This document shows positions 9,001 to 16,237 of a stretch of 26,793 nt of DNA, piece after piece (position 1 is the first letter of the stretch; every line of letters starts with the position of its first letter). The notes beneath the pieces were generated by a model. That model did no database searches. It saw nothing but the letters and a program-made list of their open reading frames with translations, and had not been told where the DNA came from. This stretch comes from Acidobacteriaceae bacterium (GTDB lineage: Bacteria; Acidobacteriota; Terriglobia; Terriglobales; Acidobacteriaceae): positions 1 to 26,793 of the forward strand of contig JASHUF010000543.1 of assembly GCA_030040175.1 (NCBI GenBank), given 5' to 3'. The position numbers and the translations under genes were made by a program.

Positions 9001-10032
9001 TCCGCTGGCAGGCTGAGTGAACCAGAGACGATCAAAGGAGGCAAAGAAAAATACTTTGTCTTTCCCGTTGAAGAGCCTGGGAAGAACAACCGGCCCTCCG
9101 ATGCTGCCGCCGGCTTCGTCGACGCGGTATTTTGCGCGCGGAATATCCTCCAGGTCATTGGTAAGCCCGTTCGCGTTTAACATTTCATTGCGCAGCATGT
9201 AGAAGAGATCGCCGTGAAAATCATTGGTGCCGCTCTTGGTGACCATCTGGATGACGGCCTGGCCTCCGCCCAAATCGGCAGTGAGATCGTTCGCAGCCAC
9301 GGTGACTTCCTGCAGAGCGTCCCGGTTGGGCATGACGCTGATCGAATGCCAGCCAGAGTCCTGCACCGGGACCCCATCAAGCTGTATGTCATCGAGTCCG
9401 ATCTCGCCGCCGTTCACTCTGATCTCGGAATACCCGATACGATCCTCATAGCCCACACCGAGATTCTCGTCGCTGTACATGCCCGGGGCCGGCACCACGC
9501 CCGCCTCCAGGGTGGCGTAGTACAACGGATCGTTGTTGATATTGGGCACATTGTTAATTACCTGAGTGGCCACCGATTCGGTCACCGCCGAGGTTTCCGT
9601 CTGCAGCTCCGCATTCGAGGCCGCAACTTGAATCACCTGCGTGGTTGCGCCCACTGCGAGTTTGGCGTTCACCTGCACCGTAACACCCGTTCCCACCGCA
9701 ACGTTGTTGACACGGTAGGTCTTGAACCCCGGCGCGTCGATGGACACGGAATACTGGCCGGGCGCGAGGTAAGGCATAGAGTAATCGCCTACCGGTCCGG
9801 ACTGCGTTCTTTCTGTTTCGTTCGTGAGCTGGTTTGTTACGGTCACCACCGCCTTGGCAATAACCGCGCCGCTCTCATCGGTTACGGAGCCGGTAATGGT
9901 GCTGTTCCTCACCTGCGCCCAAGCCACACCGAGGGCGAGCGAGAAAGCGAGAAGGGCGACTGAGACCTTGACCATCCGCGCCGTTCCCATCCATTTTGTC
10001 CAAAACTTCCCAACCTTCATTTGGTCCTCCAT
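6046..10032 (-). CDS. TonB-dependent receptor, Oar-like, with carboxypeptidase-regulatory-like domain
   Basis: This is a 1,328-residue outer-membrane receptor, typical in size and layout of the large acidobacterial carbohydrate receptors. After a long signal peptide ending near AWAQ (residue 40) comes a CarboxypepD_reg beta-sandwich (about 43-130, including SITGSVTDESGA-like spacing and GDYSMPYLAPGQYSV). The plug follows (about 150-270, with DDIQLDGVPVQDSG and GGGQAVIQMVTKSGTNDFHG), then a long beta-barrel ending in the outer-membrane terminal Phe (LTARFTF). No SusD-like partner is nearby, unlike Bacteroidota loci. Two in-frame ATGs, at 10032 and 10020, each have a GGAGG-type ribosome-binding site; I kept the first. 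The promoter-like element at 10348-10377 implies a leader of about 310 nt. The ligand is probably an oligosaccharide, inferred from the neighbours. Confidence 0.93.
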   Translation of the reverse strand: MEDQMKVGKFWTKWMGTARMVKVSVALLAFSLALGVAWAQVRNSTITGSVTDESGAVIAKAVVTVTNQLTNETERTQSGPVGDYSMPYLAPGQYSVSIDAPGFKTYRVNNVAVGTGVTVQVNAKLAVGATTQVIQVAASNAELQTETSAVTESVATQVINNVPNINNDPLYYATLEAGVVPAPGMYSDENLGVGYEDRIGYSEIRVNGGEIGLDDIQLDGVPVQDSGWHSISVMPNRDALQEVTVAANDLTADLGGGQAVIQMVTKSGTNDFHGDLFYMLRNEMLNANGLTNDLEDIPRAKYRVDEAGGSIGGPVVLPRLFNGKDKVFFFASFDRLWFTQPASGIATVPTDLQRQGDYGATLINANGVPEPATVYNPFDVTSLGSGVFQRALYPASTNCTSYGCGSKVQTMLGGDGTDSYGLKYLQAFPEPNRTGDIYGNNNYFYSGTSPLTRNNLDSRMDFHFGKNSFYLSGGIQDGVASGVNVWGPKSPWLWMTQANVQDDDPYVAIGDILTLNPTTFIDLHVGYQRIGSINTYPTNGGFTASDYSAYGMPADEQALIVISGVAPSVYSLGYGAAYSQSLNNTQWNWKNEHQNNYDFNGSITKVIGRWTLKEGFDQRIDQGNWRDVEWMTPSLGAYTTECYCEQFYTTSGNADGALNTNPQQSGTPYAQGAIGVMGYRDDPGSGVIPALSFKWGALYTQNDWKATNRLTLNLGLRYEIQPGPTERHNQEYAVNLTGENPFAAGAVVSTPFGGYASPQATLGIFAFPGTNGYSRNMWDTEYNDFAPRLGAAYRLSDRMAIRGGYGRIYAPSNNGYNANGTVYGAGAWSGGTEMTPYGLSYNGMPGGVGDSLPAGNPDQGRFEDQADTTLLIAPNQGTYGATQSPWIYGSENGNAGADFFIRSMKNTYVDQWNVFVERRFGSWLADAGYVGSKGSRLPWRLWPLNGEFQIPQTTLQAWRSQWVSSSGGTDPSQEQVANPMPALENYASGPIGGQTISAMQSQEGYLGLLNQTVINDLGTSLYNSMEISLRHSYSSGLTAQFSYTYSHATGISEGSDYSTYAESQAVSGNENGNGGFNYTNLQSNNGLLGYDIPHRFVGTATYLTQWGSGGKYELGTPIGRALAGGWQLGTVVTVQTGLPWAPSCSTGNNLGSIDGKCIPTGQSLEVPKSMQHWYNGSTPVTLPDGHQITPYNSSYPYVYLKWNPDAFTNQVVQFPNGNYSLDQYWYGNTPTYMTQLRLPAFQNVNLNITRQIPVTERYRFELLGEFTNLFNHANFSPGAVSNGVSSMTSVSSLPPGGAIGENGSTSFGTMAPTFLDPRQITLTARFTF

Positions 10033-10347
10033 CTGGTCCTCCCTGAATTCTCCTCAGAGCCCGTATTGGGAGCCGGCAACTGACACATCAGCTGCCAACT
10101 GTCAGGTTCAAGCCCTTGCGGCCGGTAATGAGTGGAATTGCGAGCCGGGAACTGCTTTGCAGAGTCAAGTCTCCGCTCCGTATCCGCCTCACGCCTTGGC
10201 CGCCTTCCCCGCGTTTTACCTCACTGTTCCTTGGTCGCCGCCGGTATTCCGGGAGCGCACGGCATGGCGACAGCACCGAGCGGACCCTCCCAAAAGAGCC
10301 GGAGCAGCTTCTGAACACTTCTCCGTCCAATTCTTTCGGTATGAAAG

Positions 10348-10377
10348 GTGATATATCACATGAAGGCAGGCTGTCAA
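10348..10377 (-). promoter_or_regulatory. promoter of the TonB-dependent receptor with a 12-bp palindromic operator
   Basis: Read on the minus strand, a consensus -35 TTGACA (10377-10372), a 16-bp spacer and an extended -10 TGA-TATATC (ending at 10350) face the receptor gene. The -10 is embedded in the perfect 12-bp palindrome GTGATATATCAC (10348-10359). The 12-mer TGTGATATATCA is shared with the element in front of the gene at 3017, again with the extended -10 inside it. This overlap is the normal geometry for a repressor operator. The binding protein is unknown; the 4-bp gap between TGTGA and TCAC is too short for a CRP site. Confidence 0.62.
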
Positions 10378-10754
10378 CAGAAAAAATGAAGCATCTTTTG
10401 CGTTGTGTACGATTCCCGTGGAAAAACCCTTGAAGCTATTGATTTTGCACCACGTTACGAAGGATGATCCTCTGCCTTGGCCATAACCGCCGGCGCGCCG
10501 CTCCCGCGGCCGGCGGCTTCGCCGCCCTGCTCCCGTAATCGGGGAGGGGACGATGGGCACGGGTTCTCTTCTTCACTGGCGCAAAGATCGCCGGGCGCGC
10601 CAAGCGCAATCTCCCAGGAATGATTTCGAGGCCGCTTGAGCGTGGTGAGGGAGCGAGAAGGGACTCGAGCCTGCAGGTGAAGGCCCGGCAGGATAGCGCA
10701 TTGAAGATGCATTCAAGCAGTGTCCGGCTCCCCGCTCCGGGCTCATTTGATCCG
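10378..10754. other. intergenic stretch between the sugar porter and the receptor promoter
   Basis: About 375 bp with no supported gene. It contains GC-rich inverted repeats near 10487-10530, including GGCGGC-TTC-GCCGCC, which may form a hairpin downstream of the sugar-porter gene. Open frames on both strands have no recognisable domain. Confidence 0.35.
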
Positions 10755-12140
10755 CTATTCTCCGGCACCGCCTGCGGGAACGGGACGCCGCAGATTATGC
10801 CAATATTGCTCTATTTCTTCCAGCCGCTTATTCTTCGTTTCCGGGATCCAGAGCCATATGAAAATTCCCTGGCTGAGGGACATCAGTCCGAGAAAGCCGA
10901 AAGTCGACACTTTGCCGATCACGTGAAAAGCATAGGGAAAGAAGAGCACCACGATGGCGTTGGCAACCCACTGAACGAGCACGGGGACAGTCATGGCTCT
11001 CCCGCGCACGTCGTTGGGAAAGATCTCCGGCACCAGGGTCCAGAATACAGGTCCGATGCACGCGGAAAAGAACGCCAGATAGGCAAGGATAAGCACCAGT
11101 ACAATCGTTCCGAAGAAATGACCGGCAACGATAGCGGCCATCAGCCCGGCCAGGGAAAGCGTCATGCCAAACGATCCGATGATGTACAACGGCTTTCGCC
11201 CATATTTGTCGATTGCCCAAAGCGAAACCAGCGTAAACACAAATTGAGTGATGCCAACAACGATCGTGGATGCCAGCGCTCCTTCGATTTTCCAACCTGC
11301 CGACTGGAACACCACCGGGGCGTAGTCGATGATGGTATTGATCCCGGAAACTTGAATGAGAATCGCGAGCCCGGCGCTGACAGCAAGGGCACGGCGAACT
11401 CCCGGCCTGAGCAGGCCGCGTCCTGCCGCGGCGCCTTTCGGCAACGTGGCAACGATTTCAGCAAGCTGGCTTTCGGCTCCACGCTTGTCTCCAATCCGCT
11501 CAAGTACTCTTAGAGCGTCCTTCGCCCTGCCTTTCATGGCCAGAAATCGAGGAGTCTCCGGCGCGAGGAGAACGAACAGCAGAAAGACCGCCGACGGCAG
11601 TACGCCCGTCAGAAACATCCATCGCCAATTATTCGGCCCCATGTCGCGCAGAAAGTAATTGATGCCAAACGAGACCATGATGCCGATCACGATTGACAAT
11701 TGATAGAGCGTTCCCATGCGTCCCCGGATCGACGGGGGAGCGACTTCTGCGACATACATCGGGGACAATAAAGAGACTCCCCCGACCGCGATTCCTCCCA
11801 GAAAACGGATGGAGATAAAGATGCCAAGACGCGGGGCCAGAGCGGTGCCGACCGATGTCAGAGCGAACAAAAGCGCGACATAGAGGAGAAGTGTCCTTCG
11901 TCCCCATCGATCCGTGAGCCTCCCTGCAATAAAGGATCCTACGACACAGCCAAAAAGCAAGGAGCTGTAGGCCGAACCGAGACCGATGTCGCCCAAGGCA
12001 AACGTTCGCGCAATGAACGGGCCCGCACCTGTGATAATGGCGATATCAAACCCAAAAAGGAGTCCACCCAGCGCCGCAGTGAACGCCAAGAAAGTTACAT
12101 AGCGGAGATGGATAGCGTCTTTCACCCGGTTACTCTCCAA
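10755..12140 (-). CDS. MFS sugar porter (XylE/GLUT-type)
   Basis: This is a 461-residue inner-membrane transporter of the MFS sugar-porter family, probably a proton-linked monosaccharide importer with 12 membrane helices. Family motifs appear in order: GFDIAIITG in helix 1 (D32 corresponds to the proton-coupling Asp of XylE), RLTDRWGRRT (74-83), PPSIRGRMGT (135-144), PETPRFL (194-200), QVSGINTIIDYAP in helix 7, DKYGRKPLYIIGS, VPEIFPNDVRGRAM and the C-terminal PETKNKRLEEIE. The helix 7 QQ pair is reduced to one Gln and the usual Tyr-Tyr is Asp-Tyr, so the sugar specificity may differ from xylose or glucose. The frame opens with TTG at 12140; a GTG five codons on (12125), with GGAG upstream, is an alternative start. 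The isomerase-like remnant ends 18 bp upstream on the same strand, suggesting a former transporter-catabolism operon. Confidence 0.92.
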   Translation of the reverse strand: MESNRVKDAIHLRYVTFLAFTAALGGLLFGFDIAIITGAGPFIARTFALGDIGLGSAYSSLLFGCVVGSFIAGRLTDRWGRRTLLLYVALLFALTSVGTALAPRLGIFISIRFLGGIAVGGVSLLSPMYVAEVAPPSIRGRMGTLYQLSIVIGIMVSFGINYFLRDMGPNNWRWMFLTGVLPSAVFLLFVLLAPETPRFLAMKGRAKDALRVLERIGDKRGAESQLAEIVATLPKGAAAGRGLLRPGVRRALAVSAGLAILIQVSGINTIIDYAPVVFQSAGWKIEGALASTIVVGITQFVFTLVSLWAIDKYGRKPLYIIGSFGMTLSLAGLMAAIVAGHFFGTIVLVLILAYLAFFSACIGPVFWTLVPEIFPNDVRGRAMTVPVLVQWVANAIVVLFFPYAFHVIGKVSTFGFLGLMSLSQGIFIWLWIPETKNKRLEEIEQYWHNLRRPVPAGGAGE

Positions 12141-12158
12141 GGCCTGCCCGCGAATCGC

Positions 12159-12590
12159 TCACTTCCCGGCTCCGCGATCAACGATCTGTGACGTCCGATG
12201 CAGCCTCTTTGCTTCAGCAAAACATGACTTGGCCAGGTCTTGATAAAGAAGCGCTTGACGATAGCGGTCAGTCTCCTCGATCAGCGTCCCGGGCTTACCT
12301 GAAAACTTCCGGGCATAGCAGTACTTACCCGAAAGCAGCTCAGGAGTGAAGATCAATACGTCTCCGGCCTCAGCTTTCCCAAGGAAACCGAGCATCGCTT
12401 CGGGAAAGGCCTTCCATTTTGATCCTTCCTGTCTTTGTTGCCCTGCTCCAGACATCCAGGCGTCCCAGAAGTTCGTGTCATATTGCGAGGTCGAGAAAAG
12501 CGGATCCTTCGACTCACCATCCCCAACCTCCACCCCAAACAGCAAGGATCGCTCTTTGGGGACCCCGGGACGTTTGGGGCGCGCGTTCGC
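12159..12590 (-). pseudogene. C-terminal remnant of an isomerase-like TIM-barrel protein
   Basis: An open frame runs from just after an in-frame TGA (12591-12593) to a TGA at 12159. The encoded text contains FGVEVGDGESKDPLFST, YDTNFWDAWM, GDVLIFTPELLSGKYCYAR and DRYRQALLYQDLAKSCFAEA. I read this as the C-terminal quarter of a sugar isomerase/epimerase-like TIM-barrel protein of about 400 residues. The metal-binding first half is absent, and the upstream DNA is the end of an unrelated gene. The only possible starts are non-ATG (TTG 12545), with no clear ribosome-binding site, so the piece is probably not functional. It sits 18 bp before the sugar porter. The truncation point lies within about 50 bp of the oxygenase gene's 3' end, marking a likely rearrangement junction. 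The exact parent family is uncertain. Confidence 0.6.
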
Positions 12591-12636
12591 TCACGATGAG
12601 AGCGGAATTGATGTTGTGAACTTCAGTGACAGGACA

Positions 12637-14928
12637 CTAGAACTCGTCAAATGAAATTCGCGAGACGGGAACGCCGATCGATTCGAGCATCTTGTTGCAG
12701 GCTCTGATCATCATCGGCGGGCCGCATAAGTAGTATTCAATTGCCTCCGGATGAGCGTGCCGGCTTAAATACTGTTCGAGAACAACCGTGTGAATGAACC
12801 CAGTCGCTCCAGTCCAGTTATCTTCCGGCAAGGGCGATGAAAGTGCGACCGCGAAAGTAAAATTCCGGTATCGCGCCGCGAGCTCCTTGAAATACTCCGC
12901 ATAGAAGATCTCCTGCTGTGAGCGCGCTCCATACCAGAAGCTGATCCTTCGCAAAGAATTCTCCGTTTCAAGGAGATGAGAAAGATGCGCGCGCAGCGGA
13001 GCCATTCCGGCGCCGCCCCCGATATAGACCATCTCACGCTGAGTAGGCTTGATGTGGAAATCGCCAAATGGGCCAATGGCCGTGACGATGTCGCCCGGTT
13101 TGAGACTGAAGATGTAGCTCGAACCGACACCCGGATCGCAATCCTGGCCCGGCGGAGGAGTTGCGATGCGGACGTTGAATCGCAGTTTCTGCTCCAACTC
13201 CCGATTGCTGGCGAGCGAATAGTTGTTGCGCCGGCCTTCGATGGGATTATGCGCGAGAAGATCGAAGACGTGCTGGTTTTTCCAAACGGTCGCGAAGGGT
13301 TCAGAAATTTCGAAATCTTTGAATTGGATGGTATCGTAGGCTGGAATATCAACCTGAAGGTAATCGCCAGGCGTAAAAGTCAGTCCATCGGTGCTGTCAA
13401 TGGGCTCGAGAACTAACTCCTTGATGAAGGTGGCGACGCTCACATTGCTGGCAACGCGGAACTTGCATGTCTTCGCGGTCCGTGCAGCGGCGCCACCTGC
13501 CCGTTCGAGGTTGACCCATATGCAGCCATTTCTTTCCTCGATGGGATAGGTTACAAGGCCGCGGCATACGGGTGGGCGTGCGGGAGTGCCGTCGATGAGA
13601 TTGAATCGCCCATTGTGCTTCGGGCACTCGATGATCTGGCCCTTGACCAACCCGTCAGAAAGATGGGTATTGCCATGAGTGCAAAGGCCATCGGTCGCGA
13701 ACAGGTTACCGCCTTCGTCACGATAGAAGGCATAGGTCTTTCTTCCGTAATCGAAGCGCAGCGCATCGGCCCGCTTCAATCCAGGTGCTTTGCAGACCTC
13801 AATCCAGCCCTCGGTATCGGGCTTGGCCGAAGATAGATCCCACCCAACGCTGGCGCGAGGTTTTGCCTCGGGGAGCTTGCGCCTGACGTGGTACGCGGGA
13901 TCCTTGATCTGCCTGAGAACGGTGGGAATGATTTCACGCCAGGCGGCAAACAAGCTTGGATAGGGCTGTGGGCAGTCGCTCTTGGTTGCCTCATGAAGAC
14001 GGAGAAGCGCATGATACGGTACCAGGGGAAACATGTGGTGCTCCACGTGGTAGTTCATGTTCCAGTAGAGGTACCTATTGATTGGATTCATATAAACGGT
14101 CCGGCAGTTGAGCCGATGGTCCAGAACATTCTCAGCCAGCCCGGCGTGTTGAGTAAGACCGTAGAGAACCCGGAGCCACGATCCAAAAAGATGTGGAACC
14201 ACGATGAGCAGAATCGGGAGAGGGCTGCGAGTATAAATAGAGATGCCGATGGCGAGGGCATAGAGTGCGAGGTAGATTCGAGCCCGGATGTAAATTTTTG
14301 GAAACTCCGACGCAGGTATGAACGTTTTCTCCTCAGCCGACATCCTGCCCAAGGTGTGCAGGAGAATGCGACTGAAGTATTTGGGATAAACATCAAGGTT
14401 GAAGAAGGACAGGAAAATCCTTTTGAGATTTGGCGGCACGGGCACCGCTATCTCGGGATCGCGTCCAACGATGATGGTGTCGCTGTGATGGCGAGTATGG
14501 CTCCATCGCCACACCGTGGATTCGCGCGTCACCATAAACGATGCGATCTCGTAGAGGGCAATGTTCATCCAATCCGTTTTGAATGCCGTTCCGTGCCCTG
14601 CCTCATGCCAGCGGGAATCGCTGCTCGAAGCATAGAGAGCGCAGTAAATGGCATACGGGATGATGCACCACCAGGATCCCCAGAGCCTGCAGGTGGCGAA
14701 ACCTGCGCCAAGGATGAGGGCAAACCAAAGAATCGTGTCACGGATCGCAGGCCCATCGCGGCGGTGCAGCAGCGCCCGCATCGTCTCGCGGGGGACCGAG
14801 CATTGATACCAATCGGCCTCAGCAAGGCCCTTCTCGACTGCCAAGGCTGAGTTTACGCCGGTCAGACTGTAGTCAAGCCCCAATGCCTGCGTGGGCATCG
14901 CATTGGCGAAACGGCTCATAATGCACAT
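12637..14928 (-). CDS. three-module oxygenase: desaturase/hydroxylase + Rieske + NqrF-like reductase
   Basis: This single 763-residue chain has three modules. Residues of about 40-350 form a membrane fatty-acid-desaturase-type domain with the three histidine boxes HEAGH (108-112), HTRHH (144-148) and HVEHH (294-298), plus hydrophobic segments near 64-100 and 215-255; these boxes normally hold a di-iron centre. Residues of about 372-475 form a Rieske domain with CTH (C416, H418) and CPKH (C435, H438). Residues of about 488-763 match the FAD/NADH half of NqrF, with RIATPPPG, GGGAGMAP (637-644), WYGARS, PEDNWTG and CGPPMM (735-740). Electrons would flow NADH to FAD to Rieske cluster to di-iron site to O2. 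Rhizopine MocD, MocE and MocF perform these roles as separate proteins, so oxidation of a sugar or cyclitol (for example O-demethylation) is one hypothesis; lipid desaturation is the other. The ATG has GGGGGT just upstream. Domain calls are strong; the substrate is inferred. Confidence 0.9.
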   Translation of the reverse strand: MCIMSRFANAMPTQALGLDYSLTGVNSALAVEKGLAEADWYQCSVPRETMRALLHRRDGPAIRDTILWFALILGAGFATCRLWGSWWCIIPYAIYCALYASSSDSRWHEAGHGTAFKTDWMNIALYEIASFMVTRESTVWRWSHTRHHSDTIIVGRDPEIAVPVPPNLKRIFLSFFNLDVYPKYFSRILLHTLGRMSAEEKTFIPASEFPKIYIRARIYLALYALAIGISIYTRSPLPILLIVVPHLFGSWLRVLYGLTQHAGLAENVLDHRLNCRTVYMNPINRYLYWNMNYHVEHHMFPLVPYHALLRLHEATKSDCPQPYPSLFAAWREIIPTVLRQIKDPAYHVRRKLPEAKPRASVGWDLSSAKPDTEGWIEVCKAPGLKRADALRFDYGRKTYAFYRDEGGNLFATDGLCTHGNTHLSDGLVKGQIIECPKHNGRFNLIDGTPARPPVCRGLVTYPIEERNGCIWVNLERAGGAAARTAKTCKFRVASNVSVATFIKELVLEPIDSTDGLTFTPGDYLQVDIPAYDTIQFKDFEISEPFATVWKNQHVFDLLAHNPIEGRRNNYSLASNRELEQKLRFNVRIATPPPGQDCDPGVGSSYIFSLKPGDIVTAIGPFGDFHIKPTQREMVYIGGGAGMAPLRAHLSHLLETENSLRRISFWYGARSQQEIFYAEYFKELAARYRNFTFAVALSSPLPEDNWTGATGFIHTVVLEQYLSRHAHPEAIEYYLCGPPMMIRACNKMLESIGVPVSRISFDEF

Positions 14929-15082
14929 GACCCCCAGGGAGCATTGGCGTTCTTACGCGTTTTTCTTGCGAACAAAGCTCTCAAATCCACTCGCCGGCCC
15001 AATTCACAAGGACTGATCGAACTCTTTCCCATCCTGCCGCAGCGCGACCACCACCAGGTTCGCGAGATAGAGAATCGCGGCT

Positions 15083-16147
15083 CTACGACAAACCAAACGC
15101 GTAGGCAGTGGACTCGCGGTACAATCCGCCTGGATGTAAAAGTATGTCGCCCATATCTGGAGCGTTTGCGCCATTGGGATAGCCTTCGCATTCGAGACAG
15201 ATACCGGAATGACGGGTGTAATTTCTGCCGCCCTTTCCTGTCGACGATCCGTCAAGCCAAGCGCCCGTATAAAACTGAAGATGCGTCGCAGTCGTGGAGA
15301 CATCGAGAACACGTCCGCTGCCTGGATGGACCAACCGCGCCGCGGGAGAAAGCTGCGAAAGGGGCCTGCCGCCTGCCGGCTCTTGAAGAACGTAGAGGTC
15401 GCCGTTGCCCTGAGACAGGCGGCGCATGGCCTCCCCTAGAACTCTTGGCCGGCGAAAATCGTTGTCGCCCTCTCGCACCGGGCAAATCCGGTCCAGGAGA
15501 GTCATGCGTTCGTCAACGGGGACGAATTTGCCGGCATAGATCTGCAGCTCGTGCTCTGCCACAACGCCGGAGGCCTCCCCGGCTAAATTGAAATAAGAAT
15601 GTTGCGTGAGACTGAAGGGAGTAGGCCGGTCCGTCATCGCCTCGGTTTCCATCAAGAAAACGTTGTCGGCTGTAATCGTATAGGTCACGGCGACATCGAG
15701 ATTGCCGGGGTAGCCCTCCTCGCCATCGGGGCTGCGATAGCTTAAACGCAAAGACGGCGCGCCGTCAGGGCGATCCACCGGGACCGCTGTCCAATTCCTC
15801 TTGTTGAATCCCTTCGTGCCGCCGTGGAGATGGTTCGGAGCCTCGTTTTGGGCAAGCTCGTAGGTTTTTCCGCCGAGTTGGAAACGGGCGCCGGTGATGC
15901 GGCCGGCTACGCGACCCACGATGGCTCCGAAACACGCGCGATCGGCCACGTACGGGCCGAGAGTGTCAAAACCGAGAGCCACATCGGCCAGGCTTCCATT
16001 CCGGGCGGGCGCCAGCAACCGCGTGACGATGGCTCCATAGGTGATGGCTTCGAGCACCAGACCCCCTGACCCGCACAGCGTCCAAGCCTGAACGGATGTT
16101 CCGCCGGGGAGAAGACCGAAATTTCGTGAAGTCAAGGATGGGGCCAT
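15083..16147 (-). CDS. galM: galactose mutarotase (aldose 1-epimerase)
   Basis: This cytoplasmic-type enzyme interconverts alpha and beta anomers of aldoses, preparing imported sugar for catabolism. Numbered from the upstream TTG (16180), GalM landmarks are H119 in NHLHGG, the catalytic acid H194 in TQHSYFNL, D261 in GDLY, and the catalytic base E330 in GICLECEGYP. The length fits the family (about 350). I chose ATG 16147 because the sequence after it (APSLTSRNFG) begins where GalM proteins usually begin and the TTG has no ribosome-binding site, though the ATG's own site is also weak. No signal peptide is visible. It is divergent from the AraC regulator and upstream of the oxygenase on the same strand, with a 154-bp gap, so regulation may be shared. 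Function is well supported; the true substrate could be another aldose. Confidence 0.92.
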   Translation of the reverse strand: MAPSLTSRNFGLLPGGTSVQAWTLCGSGGLVLEAITYGAIVTRLLAPARNGSLADVALGFDTLGPYVADRACFGAIVGRVAGRITGARFQLGGKTYELAQNEAPNHLHGGTKGFNKRNWTAVPVDRPDGAPSLRLSYRSPDGEEGYPGNLDVAVTYTITADNVFLMETEAMTDRPTPFSLTQHSYFNLAGEASGVVAEHELQIYAGKFVPVDERMTLLDRICPVREGDNDFRRPRVLGEAMRRLSQGNGDLYVLQEPAGGRPLSQLSPAARLVHPGSGRVLDVSTTATHLQFYTGAWLDGSSTGKGGRNYTRHSGICLECEGYPNGANAPDMGDILLHPGGLYRESTAYAFGLS

Positions 16148-16225
16148 AACCGGTTCAACATCTTCATTTTCACGATACAAGCGGCGCAGAAACGTGTCTT
16201 CTCGAAATGCGGCGAAAAGTTATCG

Positions 16226-16231
16226 TATATT
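16226..16231 (+). promoter_or_regulatory. possible -10 box giving a leaderless AraC mRNA
   Basis: TATATT (five of six matches to TATAAT) ends seven bases before the ATG at 16238, so transcription would start at about the start codon. The gene also lacks a ribosome-binding site, consistent with leaderless translation. No good -35 is visible, so this is tentative. Confidence 0.28.
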
Positions 16232-16237
16232 GTCCTT

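Noticed and set aside
9214..9963. 249-codon plus-strand frame
   Set aside because: Antisense to the plug and regulatory domains of the TonB-dependent receptor; His/Arg-rich text with no fold signature.
6046..10032. Bacteroidota SusC/SusD pair
   Set aside because: The receptor has the N-terminal regulatory-like domain, but no SusD-like lipoprotein is adjacent and the protein fits the Oar-like acidobacterial type.
10348..10360. TGTGATATATCAC as a CRP/FNR site
   Set aside because: Half-sites resemble CRP's TGTGA and TCACA, but the gap is 4 bp instead of 6 and the second half is incomplete.
10620..11513. 297-codon plus-strand frame
   Set aside because: It lies antisense to the sugar-porter gene, has no domain, and is explained by the codon pattern of the opposite strand.
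12503..12515. GATCCTTCGACTC as a second REP-like copy
   Set aside because: It is in frame with the conserved-looking ESKDPL coding text of the isomerase remnant and has no matching second arm, so it is more likely coding coincidence.
13888..14850. 320-codon plus-strand frame
   Set aside because: Antisense shadow of the oxygenase gene, whose histidine boxes clearly establish the minus-strand frame.
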